Source of the DNA: Hyalella azteca
Lineage: Eukaryota > Arthropoda > Malacostraca > Amphipoda > Hyalellidae
Assembly (NCBI RefSeq): GCF_000764305.2
Contig: NW_025934815.1
Location: forward strand, 186,001-250,000
Length of the DNA stretch: 64,000 nt
Direction: 5' to 3'
Below, piece after piece: positions 24,465-34,679 of the stretch (positions within the stretch are counted from its first letter, which is position 1; each line of letters begins with the position of its first letter). Made by a program: the position numbers and the translations under genes. Under the pieces are notes generated by a model, which had not been told where the DNA came from, made no database searches, and worked only from the letters and a program-made list of their open reading frames with translations.

Positions 24465-24756
24465 CAGGGTGACACAAAAAAAACAGAGCTCACTAAAAGT
24501 CTTATAACTCCTGAAATTTTATTCAGTTTGAAACAAAAATTCTATGGAATTATGTACAACCTATGTAGCCAGCCGAAAATATGTCTCAACTGCAAATGTC
24601 TTTTGCTCTGTAGTCCAAGGCATCTCGAAGCTCACACGTGGTAGACTCTTAGATCAATCCGTCTTCTTAATGAATCTGAAACAAATAACAGGATTACTTG
24701 AGTATTGTGGAAATTATTCAACTTTTTATGAGCTCTGTTTTTTTTGTGTCACCCTG
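24465..24756. mobile_element. TA-target MITE with perfect 27-bp inverted ends
   Basis: The left end CAGGGTGACACAAAAAAAAC and seven further bases (24465-24491) are matched without mismatch by the inverted right end (24730-24756). Both sides are flanked by TA (24463-24464 and 24757-24758), the target of Tc1/mariner-type transposases. At 292 bp it contains no transposase; the 71-codon frame at 24544-24759 has no domain. Perfect terminal repeats suggest it is younger than most elements here. Confidence 0.92.
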
Positions 24757-25624
24757 TAGTTGTAAACGAACATTATTTCATTATCTGAAGATTTTTAGAG
24801 ATATTTCAACTGAAAAACTTTATCGGTTTCGAGAGTGCTGGTGATTTCAACATAGCCTAACTGGGAGTTTGTGAGTTATTTCAATCCGGGACCAATAATT
24901 ATCGAGGTTATCGATGTTTGTGAATCGTAGTTGTTTTAATAAAGGATCTGTTCCGTCAGTGCTTAATTCGTCGTTGCTTTTAGTCGCAATTTCATTCATA
25001 GTTCGCAACAAAAGTTGTGAGTAAAATAATTTACCTCCATTTTCATAAACCTAGAAGTCATGAATTACGAAGCCTCTTAAATATTGGAAATAAATTAAAA
25101 TCAATAATAACGAATTACTGCAACTCACGAAGACCAAATTGCCACAATTTGGGGGCATCGGAAATTAAGTAAAATTTAGGTCTTAATTGAGATACCACTT
25201 ATCAAGTAAATCAGTTTATTTTGTCTTCGCGTCAATGCCCAAATTTACGTCAAATTTTTAGACAAGATTTAACCACCAATTTTCGGCGATTGCCGACTAC
25301 GTCGAGTCCCGGAGATTCCACTGTTTGATTAAAGCAAGCAATGTACCTTTGTAAAAATTACTGACTGCTTATATTCCAATATCCATCTATTTAATGAACT
25401 TGAATGTATCTATGTAAGGTAAATATTCATCACCCTTTTGAGGCTTCCGTCGATGAACAAGTAATTTTGATATTTTGTTCTATAATGCCGGTTAGGTTGA
25501 CTTCAATGAAACACGCTTTAACTTAGGTAAATTATATAAGCATTTTGACTTGATAATTTTTCAGATAATTGTCAATCAAAGACCGTGTTAAACACCTACA
25601 TTGCTGTGATTTTCATTTATGTAC
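24757..25624. other. Unassigned
   Basis: AT-rich; nothing recognisable. Confidence 0.4.
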
Positions 25625-26385
25625 ACTCTCATTGCTGCTCACTTTCATAGCTGCTCACTTTCATTGCTGCTCACTTTCATTGCTGCTCACTTTCATTGCT
25701 GCTCACTTTCATTGGTGCTCATTTTCATTGCTGCTCACTTTCATTGCAGCTCAATTTCAAAGCTGCTCACTTTCATTGCAGCTCAATTTCATTACTGCTC
25801 ACTTTCATTGCTGCTCACTTTCACTGCAGCTCACTTTCATTGCTACTCACTTTCATTGCTACTCACTTTCATTGCTACTCACTTTCATTGCTGCTCACTT
25901 TCATTGCTGCTCACTTTCATTGCTGCTCACTTTCATTGGAGTCCCTTTCATTGCTGCTCGTTTTCATTGCTGCTCACCTTCATTGCTGCTCACTTTCAAT
26001 GCTGCTCGTTTTCATTGCTGGTCACTTTCATTGCTGGTCACTTTCATTGCTGCTCGTTTTCATTGCTGCTCTCTTTCATTGCAGCTCACTTTCATTGCTG
26101 CTCGTTTTCATTGCTGGTCACTTTCATTGCTGCTCACTTTCATTGCTGCTCACTTTCATTGCTGCTCACTTTCATTGCTGCTCACTTTCATTGGAGTCCC
26201 TTTCATTGCTGCTCGTTTTCATTGTTGCTCACTTTCATTGCTGCTCGTTTTCATTGCTGCTCACTTTCATTGCTGCTCACTTTCACTGCTGCTCACTTTC
26301 ATTGCTGCTCACTCTCATTGCTGCTCACTTTCATTGCTGCTCACTCTCATTGCTGCTCACTTTCATTGTTGTGTATTTACACTAC
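25625..26385. repeat. 16-bp minisatellite (ACTTTCATTGCTGCTC)n, about 48 units
   Basis: About 760 bp of 16-bp units with point variants (CTGCAG, CTGGTC, CTCGTT, CTACTC). A distinctive variant block starting GGAGTCCCTTTCATTGCTGC occurs at 25938 and again at 26193, so a segment of about 255 bp was duplicated as a block. The unit has no stop codon in any plus frame and 16 is not a multiple of 3. All three plus frames therefore stay open (295, 277 and 266 codons), giving Cys/Leu/Phe/His-rich repeats. Nothing else supports a protein. Confidence 0.95.
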
Positions 26386-27189
26386 CAGGCAGTTTCATCG
26401 TATTGTGCTCTTTTATTGCTGTGTACCTCACACCGCATGCCTCATTTTCTAGATGAGTTTCCCCTTCGTTTTAATTTATTTGAAAATGATATTTAAATTT
26501 TGTTTATCAGCCTTTGCATGTGTTGAAGAAATAATGTTTTTTCAGCTTTTATTTCTTCTATATTAAGACATGGTGGCAGTAGTGGTTGAACAGTCAATCC
26601 GAATTGTTAGAGTTATCATATCTGGACTTTATAATCTTACAGTATGAAATTTAATGCAATTCTACACTACAATAAGCATAAGGCTCACATACATTACCAT
26701 AGACTTGACAAAATATCCTTAATTGTCTGTGGCAGTGTGCAATTCGAGTTTTATTTCGGAATAAAGTTAGTTAAAGTTTGTTAGTTAGTTAGTTAAAGGT
26801 AAATTAGTACACATTCAATTTCCAGAACGTCCACGCAATCAATCCCCGAGCTCTTCACTGAACTTCTGTGTGACGGCCGACAATTTCTTGCAGTGTTGAG
26901 CCTTCATCTCAGCGGCGGCCACATCCATCATCGTTACTGGCTTGGCAGCCGCCATCATTATTCCTGCCTGTACAATGGCACTGCAGTGGCATGTGAGTCT
27001 GGGGGACGCGTGTGAGTCTGGGGGACGCGTGGTGCTGTTGCAAATACCGTTCCTTCAGGCGGACGGCGTCGAAATGAACGATGATTGCGAGTTTATTTCA
27101 TTGAGACGGCGTTTACTCGGCGTTATTTGAACGATAGATGCACGGTGGGTAAAAGCAACAAAAAAGTTCCAATACAAATCCAGTCACTA
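26386..27189. other. Unassigned; small tandem repeats
   Basis: (GTTA)n around 26765-26795 and two copies of GTGAGTCTGGGGGACGCGT at 26994-27031. No gene recognised. Confidence 0.45.
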
Positions 27190-27605
27190 AATAAAATAAA
27201 TAAAAAACTAAAAAAAACACGTTTTCTTAACGGACAAAAGGAAACATTAACTTTTTAGTGAGTTGTCCTAATTTTTTTTTCTTGACCTAAAATGAAGTCT
27301 AAAGTTTATTTTTCCAAATCTTATGCTGAGAAAACACAAAAAACGTGGGGCGGGCACTGTGAAGATCAAAATATCATATATTATGAGGAGCTACAGATTA
27401 AGTATTATGAATAGAACTTGGGTAATGGATGTGTCTTTAAGCCCGCCCCACGTTTTTTGTGTTTTCTCAGCATAAAACATGAAAAAATAAACTTTAATCT
27501 TCATTTTAGGTCAAGAATAAAATTTAGGACAAGTCGCTGAAAAAGTTAATCTTTCTTTTTTTGTCCGTTAATTAAACGTGTGTTTTTAAGTTTATTTATT
27601 TGGTT
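27190..27605. mobile_element. Fold-back element with arms of about 165 bp
   Basis: The left arm (about 27190-27355) and right arm (27441-about 27605) are reverse complements at high identity, around an 85-bp spacer. Matching blocks include TTAACGGACAAAA, GACCTAAAATGAAG, AAAGTTTATTTTT and TATGCTGAGAAAACACAAAA, then AACGTGGGGCGGGC at the inner end. Small indels distinguish the arms. There is no coding capacity. The structure is that of a fold-back transposon or long-TIR MITE. I could not define a target duplication because the outer ends fade into A/T-rich sequence. Confidence 0.88.
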
Positions 27606-27623
27606 TATTCTTCTTTTCGCTTC

Positions 27624-27650
27624 GTGTCCGTCTGTCTGTCTGTCTGTCAT
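27624..27650. repeat. Short GTCY microsatellite
   Basis: GTGTCCGTCTGTCTGTCTGT lies just outside the fold-back element. It matches the core type of family B, but neither family B arm is present. Confidence 0.7.
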
Positions 27651-28318
27651 CAAAAAGAAAATAATTTCTGATAGTGAATTCAATAGCATTAGAGAGGTGC
27701 TGCTGAAGAAAAAGTTTAATTTATTTGAAGTTTACAACGGAAGCTGTGTAATTGAAGCGAGAAAATAAACGTTTCTCGGCCTAAAACGATTTTTAAAAGA
27801 ACACTTACTGTATCACTGAATACTTTATTCGATGTGTAAAATTGCACTTGATTATATGATAAGACATTTCTGTAGACTTTCTAGGGAGAAGCATCAGAAA
27901 AAGTGGATATATAACAATTATGCCAACCAATATAAGGTAACGGAATCCGTTAGGTAACGAACAAGGCAACGGAATCAGTTTCACGGGTGTCACGGTAATA
28001 AAACTGAATATAACTGAAAGAAGGAAGATTACAAACACCAAAAACTTGACAAATCTGCACGATGAACGCAAAGCCGGTGGAACTCCAGCAACCACCGGCA
28101 TAGAAGCTGCCAAAACAAAGGAACGTTTGCTCTGAAATACGCGTATGTTATTCCCAAGCATCCTCTCAGAGTTAGCGCCGAGACCTGGTCGGCACAAGAG
28201 CGCGTCAAAGCGAACTTGTGAATGGGCCTCCCTCTGTACAAAGTTGCTTTGCCTTCAAGTCTTTCGTGACTCAAGGGGAGACTGGCCGACTTGAACAGTA
28301 ATTCTTCGCATTCAATGC
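27651..28318 (-). other. Unassigned; weak hydrophobic frame 27805-28197 (minus)
   Basis: A 130-codon minus-strand frame contains two hydrophobic segments (FLVFVIFLLSVIFSFI and YLILVGIIVIYPLFLMLL) and sits in locally less AT-rich DNA. Its stop falls inside ACAGTAAGTG, so the last codons coincide with a strong 5' splice-site match. It could be a membrane-protein exon or chance. I recognise no family. Confidence 0.2.
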
Positions 28319-28475
28319 TACTGTTTGATTGCAGAGACTAGCAGCTGAAATATGTTTTTATTCCATAGGTTTCAGCAGTTACTGTTTAAATGATGGGACT
28401 TGCAGCAGTAATTTAATTTGATTTCATAGACTTAAATAGTTACTGTTTGGATGCAGAGACTAGCAGCTTTAATCA
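28319..28475. repeat. Tandem repeat, 2.6 x 61 bp
   Basis: Units start TACTGTTT at 28319, 28380 and 28441 (exact 61-bp spacing). They share GCAGAGACTAGCAGC and the ATTTCATAG/ATTCCATAG phrase, with about 25% divergence. Confidence 0.85.
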
Positions 28476-29889
28476 GAATATTGATCTATGAAATTTTATA
28501 GTAAAATTTTGATTCCAGTTACATGTACCAGAAGCACTTTCTTACTCTGTAGAAAGTTTACTTTGATTTCTTACCCTGTTTTATTTTTGCGAAGAATTTC
28601 TAAAGTTAATTCTCACATTAACATCCACTGTCTGGGATTTAATCTGCTCAGCCATGGACGAAAATCTTCAAGCTTCCCAATATGAATCCATCTGATTATA
28701 TGTGAAATGGTAACAAAATACTCCAACTTAAATGCTATTGAAAACACGGAAAACACTGAAATATAAATAAAATCAAAAGACATTTATTGAAGCGTAAAAA
28801 AGTCATCGGAAATCTACTTAGAATAGGCTAATATTGCCTTAGGTAGAGTGATCGAAGCATGATCGAAAAATCGAATTTAATTCAGATGAAAAATCTTCTA
28901 AACTTCATTAATTTTGTGAAGAAAAATCAGTGATATTGAGGGAGGCTCTCCGCCTCATTAACACTTTTTTATGGCTCGAGGACTGCGCTCAATAAGGAAT
29001 ATCTCTTCCTAATTAAGACACACAACTCGTTAATTATTAAAAGCGTCCTATTTTGAAGCCAACCGAAACGGTCAAAAATGCAGCAACTTCGAAAATATAG
29101 GGACCTGTAATATACAGAATAGGGAAATATTAATAATGTGAACAATTTTAATGCTGTGAAGAAATCACAGAAGAGGCTTTTGCGTTCCAGTCGCTCTTAA
29201 TGAAAGTTTTTCGGAAAATTTATCGTTTCATATTGAAGACGGTAAATTTATTAATTGAAATCAGCGTACAATTGGTTGTCACCTGGAAAGTTTGATTCTA
29301 CGCATAACCAGAAAATTTTTTCGCAAGGTCAATAGAGCAACATTTTTACATTGTCGGCTTAGCTGTTATTAAAGCCTCCGTTCATAAAGCTGCGGCCAGA
29401 CTAAAAACGTTCACGCTGACGTAAGCTGACGCTAGTTGATGCTGCGATATTATATGTATGTTTATCTACCAGAGTGAACACACTAAACGCGGACAGGCAA
29501 AAGCTGCGTCAAGCAGACACGCGATGAAAAACTATATTACTCTAGACAAATATTTATCTAGAGTATCTATACAAGATAAATCAAATAATCTAGACAAGAA
29601 CCTTAAATATAATGCACCGTATTACTCTAGACGCAGCGCGTTCAGTGTCCTTGAATATGCCTTGAGCTCTCGTCAATTAAGGCGATACCTGCATTATGGA
29701 ACGCCTCTCACCCACAGCAGAGTGATACCGTAGGACATTCATCAGCAACCAGTGATCTGTGATAGCTGGGGTACTCAATATTCCAGGTGAGAACAGTAAA
29801 TACATCAAGTTTGACTTATTTTATTAAACAAAGAAAATAGATGTGAACAAACTTAGCACCCAATGTAAAGAGATATTTTTATTGCTAAT
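28476..29889. other. Unassigned
   Basis: The 91-codon plus frame at 29458-29733 is unrecognised. It contains an inverted repeat TACTCTAGA/TCTAGAGTA at 29538-29565 and more TCTAGA copies nearby. Confidence 0.35.
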
Positions 29890-30917
29890 TTAGTGCATAT
29901 GATTGTGGCGAACAACTTTTCCTGAATACGATACGAAATAATTTGCAAATTTTTTCCTTACATCTTTTGCAGTTCTAGAGCTGTTTCTATGAGGAAGGGA
30001 AATTATGGCTTCATGTAGCTCATTTGATGCATTCAACAAGTAAATTGATGTAAATGCAGTGTCTATATCAAATTTATCTCGCACAAGAATCATGTTGTAC
30101 AAAACTGTAATTGCTTTAAATGTTCGTTAAAATCATGAATTTTGAGGTCATGATTCCGAAGGCGCATTTTACACAACGCCAGCTTTAGATAGTCTGAAAT
30201 TAAATGTTTTTTTTATTTCATCTAAATATTGGCGTGGGTATATGGTCCCATCAAGTTTGAAAGCAATGGCTAGGCTTTATCACCTACCAACACAAGTGGC
30301 GTTTAGTTTCATCATTATATCCCTAATTGAAGCTTTATTGATTCGGGCATTCGAACTTATTTTCTTGTCTGCATTCGGATAAGTCACTAATTCGGAACAC
30401 ACCTCCATCGCTTTGCTTTTCAAATGCTCAACATCAACGGAAACAATTTTGCACTCACGATCAGCCACTGCTTGGAGAATGATAGAAAAAAGTGTTTATA
30501 GTTTAAATATACAGATCCACTTTGAATAAGGCAGTTTACAAGAATTTGCTTGCCATCTATTGTGCCATAAAAGTTCGGTAAATTTCATTTGATATTGAAC
30601 TGCTCAGTAACATCAAAACACAGTTTGCAGTCAGGACATAGCCTGAATATGGGTTGAATTTTCGTCCAAATAGCATGGTACGTTTCCAAAACTATAATCC
30701 TTAATTGAAAGGCAAAAGATCGATGCAAAAATCCAGCTTCAAGATGTCTGAAAAAATGTGTAAAGTCAAAATCAAATTTACATTTATTGATTCTTTTTTT
30801 TTCTCTCTCAATTTTCAGAAGAATCAGTAAAGAAGAAGTATTAAGTGATGAGGGACATATTTCGAGTGGAGCTAAAAAAACAACCGCATGGCGATTCGGG
30901 AGATGCTGAACTTCCAT
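29890..30917 (-). pseudogene. Harbinger/PIF (HARBI1-like) transposase, decayed
   Basis: The minus strand, read through shifting frames, follows the DDE domain of PIF/Harbinger transposases in order. It begins FAFQLRI (about 30702-30728) and CHAIW-type YHAIWTKIQPIF. GTIDGK follows, with the first Asp at about 30549-30567, then SGSVYLNYKHFF (about 30485-30525) and RECKIVSVDV, with the second Asp at about 30430-30470. Next come VGDxA (about 30280), FNFRLSKA (about 30185-30210) and FGIMTSKF. It ends with VRKKFANYFVS near 29910. The motif identification rests on family knowledge; the residues are read from the sequence. The codon where the family has Glu in the VENAFG motif is TAA (30169-30171), and at least four frame changes are needed. 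The Asp-Gly-Gly region is also lost. The gene is dead. I found no flanking TIRs or TTA/TAA duplication, so the element ends are eroded. Confidence 0.87.
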
Positions 30918-31108
30918 CTGAATCTTATAACAGCAAATGGCCTTTTTAAAATGTGTTCATTTTTAAATGATCAAATGTGTGAAAGCAAAAAATCGGACAT
31001 TTGTCAGAGTTGACATCGAAACAAACTTGCACCAATGAACAACTGTCAGAGTTCATGAGTGCGAGTATTCCTTCGACTTCAACTCAATGTTAGGAATGTT
31101 TCAACTCA

Positions 31109-31330
31109 ATGCCCAGTGGTTACATTTCAGAGTACCAAGATTGGCGCAGAGAGGCGCGGGTTCGAACTGTGCGCCAGTTTCTGGTCAGAATCGGCAAGGA
31201 TGCCGGGCGGTTAAGCAGAGCAGAATTGTAGCAGTGAGTTGCGCGTTCGAGACCGCAACAAGCTGTGAATGTTGTGCAATGTTAAGAATCGGCGACAGCC
31301 CTACGGCTTAATAAACGCTGCAACCGCTAT
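31109..31330 (+). mobile_element. tRNA-derived SINE, copy 1
   Basis: This block of about 220 bp matches, over its whole length, the SINE on the minus strand at 36012-34484. Its head contains a pol III A-box-like TGCCCAGTGG (consensus of both copies TGGCCCAGTGG) and a B box GGTTCGAACTG (31159-31169). Between them is GTACCAAGATTGGCGCAGAG. The body runs through CAGTTTCTGGTCAGAATCGG and GCCGGGCGGTTAAGCA to the shared 3' block AATCGGCGACAG...CTTAATAAACGCTG. The tail is not a clean microsatellite in this copy. Confidence 0.82.
31110..31169 (+). promoter_or_regulatory. Internal RNA polymerase III promoter (A and B boxes) of the SINE
   Basis: TGCCCAGTGG at 31110-31119 fits TRGYNNARNNG apart from a missing G. 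GGTTCGAACTG at 31159-31169 fits GGTTCGANTCC in its first eight bases. The spacing of about 40 bp is normal for tRNA-type promoters. Activity is not implied. Confidence 0.5.
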
Positions 31331-32460
31331 TAATGAGCTCTCAAAGAAAGATCCTAAGACAAAAATGAAAAACTTAGAATGACTTCGGGGAGAATTTCTT
31401 TCAATCAGAAACGAAAAACTTGGATACCTCAAAGATAAAACTGAACCTAACGACTGTACTCTTTTTTTGCCGAGCGTTATGCCCTCTATGCAGAGCATGA
31501 CAAAGAAAAATTGTGTCTACTCAAAATTTAAGTTAAAGAATTGGTGTACAATTTTTTGCTTGAAGAAAACTAAACTGAATGATTTGTAATGATTAAAATA
31601 CGTAAAATGGTGGCTATGAAGACCCTAGTATAATTGTATTTTGCCTTTGATTATATGAAATTATATTTATATGAAGTTATTATGTTATTATATGTTTATA
31701 TGAAGTTATTATATCATTTCACCGAGATACCTCATTGTCACGACGCGCCTTTCATCTGGAGAGATCGCCGGTATTTTCAAGTCTACCAGGATTTTCTTTT
31801 TTTAATTAAATTTGTCTTTATGGCTTCAAAATGTGTTAGGATAAATACATTTAACCTGATTACTTCATAAACTCATAACCTCATTTAACCTGATTCGAGA
31901 ACGAAGCAGCATCTGAAAAACTGATAATCAATTACGCAGCCTTCCGCTCACCAACAATCAAATTGCTGCGCTCAACAACAATCAAACAGGTTGAAGGTTA
32001 CAGCATAACCTGTAACTCAACAACAATCAAACAATCTCGAATCAAATTGCAACGTGCCAGGGTGAACAGTTATGTTGAATGGGAAGAACATCATAGGGTA
32101 AAAAATACATGAAATATGTATGAAAAGCTGTAACATACGAGATGCCAAACAAAAGCCATTTACTGGCTTTCCTAATGTTGCGGGAGAGGGGGCAACACAT
32201 ATGGGCTACCCCGACGGGATAGTTAGAAAGAATGAACAAACAAAATAAATGAAAGCGTCAACTATATATTTAGTAAACATTGCATATAAATGAACAAGTA
32301 ACCTCATGAGAGGTACATCACTAATCATAGATGGCTACCAGACCAAAATTGTACAGGTGAACATTAAAGAACACTACATAGATGTAGCTGGGCCCATCCG
32401 TTATCGCATAGAGGAAATCACAGTTTAGCGAAGATCGTCCAAGTCAAATCAATTCAAAGT
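31331..32460. other. Unassigned
   Basis: Local low-complexity repetition of TATATGAAGTTATTAT at 31660-31710. No gene recognised. Confidence 0.4.
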
Positions 32461-32900
32461 GTGAATCTAGCGGAGGAGCGCAGTGCTTGCCGAGAGATTA
32501 CGCCGGGACACTTTTCGAACGTTGCGAACAAGTTGCAGCTTCCTTCAACACTATTACAAGAGTGGAAAGACAAGTGTTCACAACGACCAGGTCCATGCGA
32601 CGTACAGCGCCGGAAGCGTTACCGTCTTGTGACTGGTACTGTAGCTCCGATTGCCTGCAGCCGCACCTGTCCATGGCCGACGAATGACGTATCCAAAATA
32701 CAAGAACTCTGGTTCAAATGAAGGCTTGACGGCAGCATCGGAGGTCCATCAAAGGTCCTCAAAAAATCCCTGCCGACCAACAACTGTGTCCAGCCATGCC
32801 CGCCCAGGCAGGCGGCTCAATCGAGAGTGAGCCAACCCCGGGTCATGCCCAATTTCAGCTCCGAGTAATGCGTCGGAAAGAAAGAAGAAGAGCGCGAACG
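32461..32900 (+). other. GC-rich patch of unknown nature
   Basis: About 440 bp is clearly GC-richer than the DNA on both sides. It has two overlapping plus frames (32461-32721, 86 codons; 32487-32687, 66 codons) and Cys-rich, Arg-rich translations. One frame reads FERCEQVAASFNTITRVERQ, which has a helical, gag- or ORF1-like feel, but I cannot name a family. It may be a fragment of a retroelement ORF1 or of a foreign or host exon. No splice pattern is obvious. Confidence 0.35.
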
Positions 32901-34299
32901 ACAGAAAGTCGGACCGCTACACTAAGATGCATTTCTCGCGCTCAAATCTAAACCAGGCTATAGTACGAGTCTTAATGTATTATATCAATGGTCTACGTGT
33001 TTAATACGAGTTTAATCGTAAACCTACATATCAAAATTTATTGTAAATAAAAATGTTTTGGCGTATTATAAAGTAGAAATAACTCGATATGACCTGCAGC
33101 TTTATGAATCAACTCGACCATAAATCTTACGTTATCAATGTACTCACATCAACTTGAAAAGAGACCCATTGCTGACATGACTCATTTTTAATCAAGAGAA
33201 AAATTAGTCCAATATAAAACCCAATTCGGCTCTTCGATGCACACGAGTGAGCGTGAATCATTGCAGGTTTGTGGGGAGCGTTTCATGCAAATGGTCTCCG
33301 CAGCTCGTATCCTCGGAGCTTCTCTTAATTAGTGCATAAGTAATGACTAACTTGGACTATAGCAGCAAGCATGGTAGTTCTTAGCAACTTCTGGAACAAT
33401 TAAAACTAAGTGCTTCGATGAGACTAATTTACACGAGTTATTGCCCAAGCTCAGGCAGGCACTGGCGAGGACTTCTATTCAGAAGCGACACTCGCGGAAA
33501 ACAGAGCTATGCAATCGGGCCTGTTGAGCAGGATCTAATAATCCACCTCGGCTGAGTAATTACGCTACAAAGATTGTAACTTCACAAGAGAGATATATTT
33601 TAATATTAGATTTTGGAACACTCGATTCATAAAGTAGAAAATTAAATACACAGCAATATTTTACAATTGTGGACTTCATTTTAGAAAGAACAGAACAATA
33701 ATACACAAAATTGATGTGACATCTCCTTTAATGATGTGTAAAAATAGATGTGACGTGGTTAAGGAACTGACACCGGCAAGTTTAAGATCAAAAACTAATA
33801 TTGGGTGCAGACGGAGCGCTAATTTTACGAATTCATCCATATTTATATTAATGAATGCTTGTATGAGTAACTAATATGTCTGCTCTATCCTGAAAGAGTG
33901 TAATATTTCTTCAGCTTATCAAAATTCAGTAAAAAGTATTAAAAGGTTAATATGCTAATGCGACGTACCTTGTACACAAAATTAGTATTAGATGTCAGAA
34001 TTTGTTTGATTATACACGTGCGATTATTGGCCAAAGAATTCGTTGATTTAAATATCAGAGAGTTGATTAATAATTCTTCAAATGACGTTGGTAGATCGAA
34101 AAGCATGTTTCGGGAAATTATTTTAGTTATTTTAACGACGTTACAAATGCAGCAAACATTCATTTTCGGGCTACAAGAGGCATTAAATATTCATATTTCG
34201 TTGGAAATAAGTACATAATATACGTATATAGGATACCACAGTAAATTTCTGAGCCATAAAAATCACTCTGTAAACTCTCTCTGTGTGCAGACAAATTCA
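32901..34299. other. Unassigned
   Basis: AT-rich. An 88-codon plus frame (33952-34218) overlaps a 74-codon minus frame (33939-34163), and neither is recognisable. Confidence 0.35.
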
Positions 34300-34478
34300 G
34301 TTGTCAGGAGATAGATGCTGGAGTTCAATCGTAGAGCTTAGGGTTTCTGCTATCGTCGATCGGTTGCTGTCGGGCCACTGCTTGATGACGATGCTGGTGG
34401 GTTCCTCCAGCACAGTGGGAGTAACGGTCTGGTTGTGAGCTTGTCTCACGTGGTTCAATTGCCCTCCATTTGGAAGGT
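34300..34478 (-). repeat. Dispersed repeat R1 (copy 2), beside the SINE tail
   Basis: On the minus strand this follows the SINE's ATT tail. It aligns with 19139-19320 at roughly two thirds identity by eye. The open frame reads QLNHVRQAHNQTVTPTV, later EPTSIVIKQWPDSNRSTIAE. It may be a separate older element into which the SINE inserted, or an extension of the SINE-bearing unit. Confidence 0.5.
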
Positions 34479-34483
34479 AGTTC

Positions 34484-34679
34484 ATAATAATAATAATAAT
34501 TGTGGTTTCAGCGTTTATTAGGCCGTAGGCCTGTCGCCAATTCTTAACGTCACAGAACATTCACAATACTTTGCGGTCTCGAACTCGTATCTCACTGATA
34601 CAATTCTGCTGTGCTTAACCGCCCGGCTTCCTTGCCGATTCTGACCAGAAACTGGCGCACAGAGCTGGGATCGAACCCG
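34484..34679 (-). mobile_element. tRNA-derived SINE, copy 2, 3' part
   Basis: Minus-strand 3' part of the SINE. It starts at the B box GGTTCGATCC (perfect consensus), continues through the same body as the copy at 31109, and ends in GCCTAATAAACGCTG with an (ATT)n tail at 34484-34500. It is separated from its 5' part (35945-36012) by the TIR element 34680-35944. Confidence 0.88.

Noticed and set aside
25569..26496. Three overlapping long frames (266-295 codons) as a Cys/Leu-rich protein
   Set aside because: Frames are open only because a stop-free 16-bp unit cycles through all phases. No start context, no flanking exon signals and no domain.
31150..31175. A functional tRNA gene at the B-box motif
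   Set aside because: No cloverleaf acceptor or anticodon arm can be formed, and the sequence is shared with another dispersed copy, so it is a SINE head.
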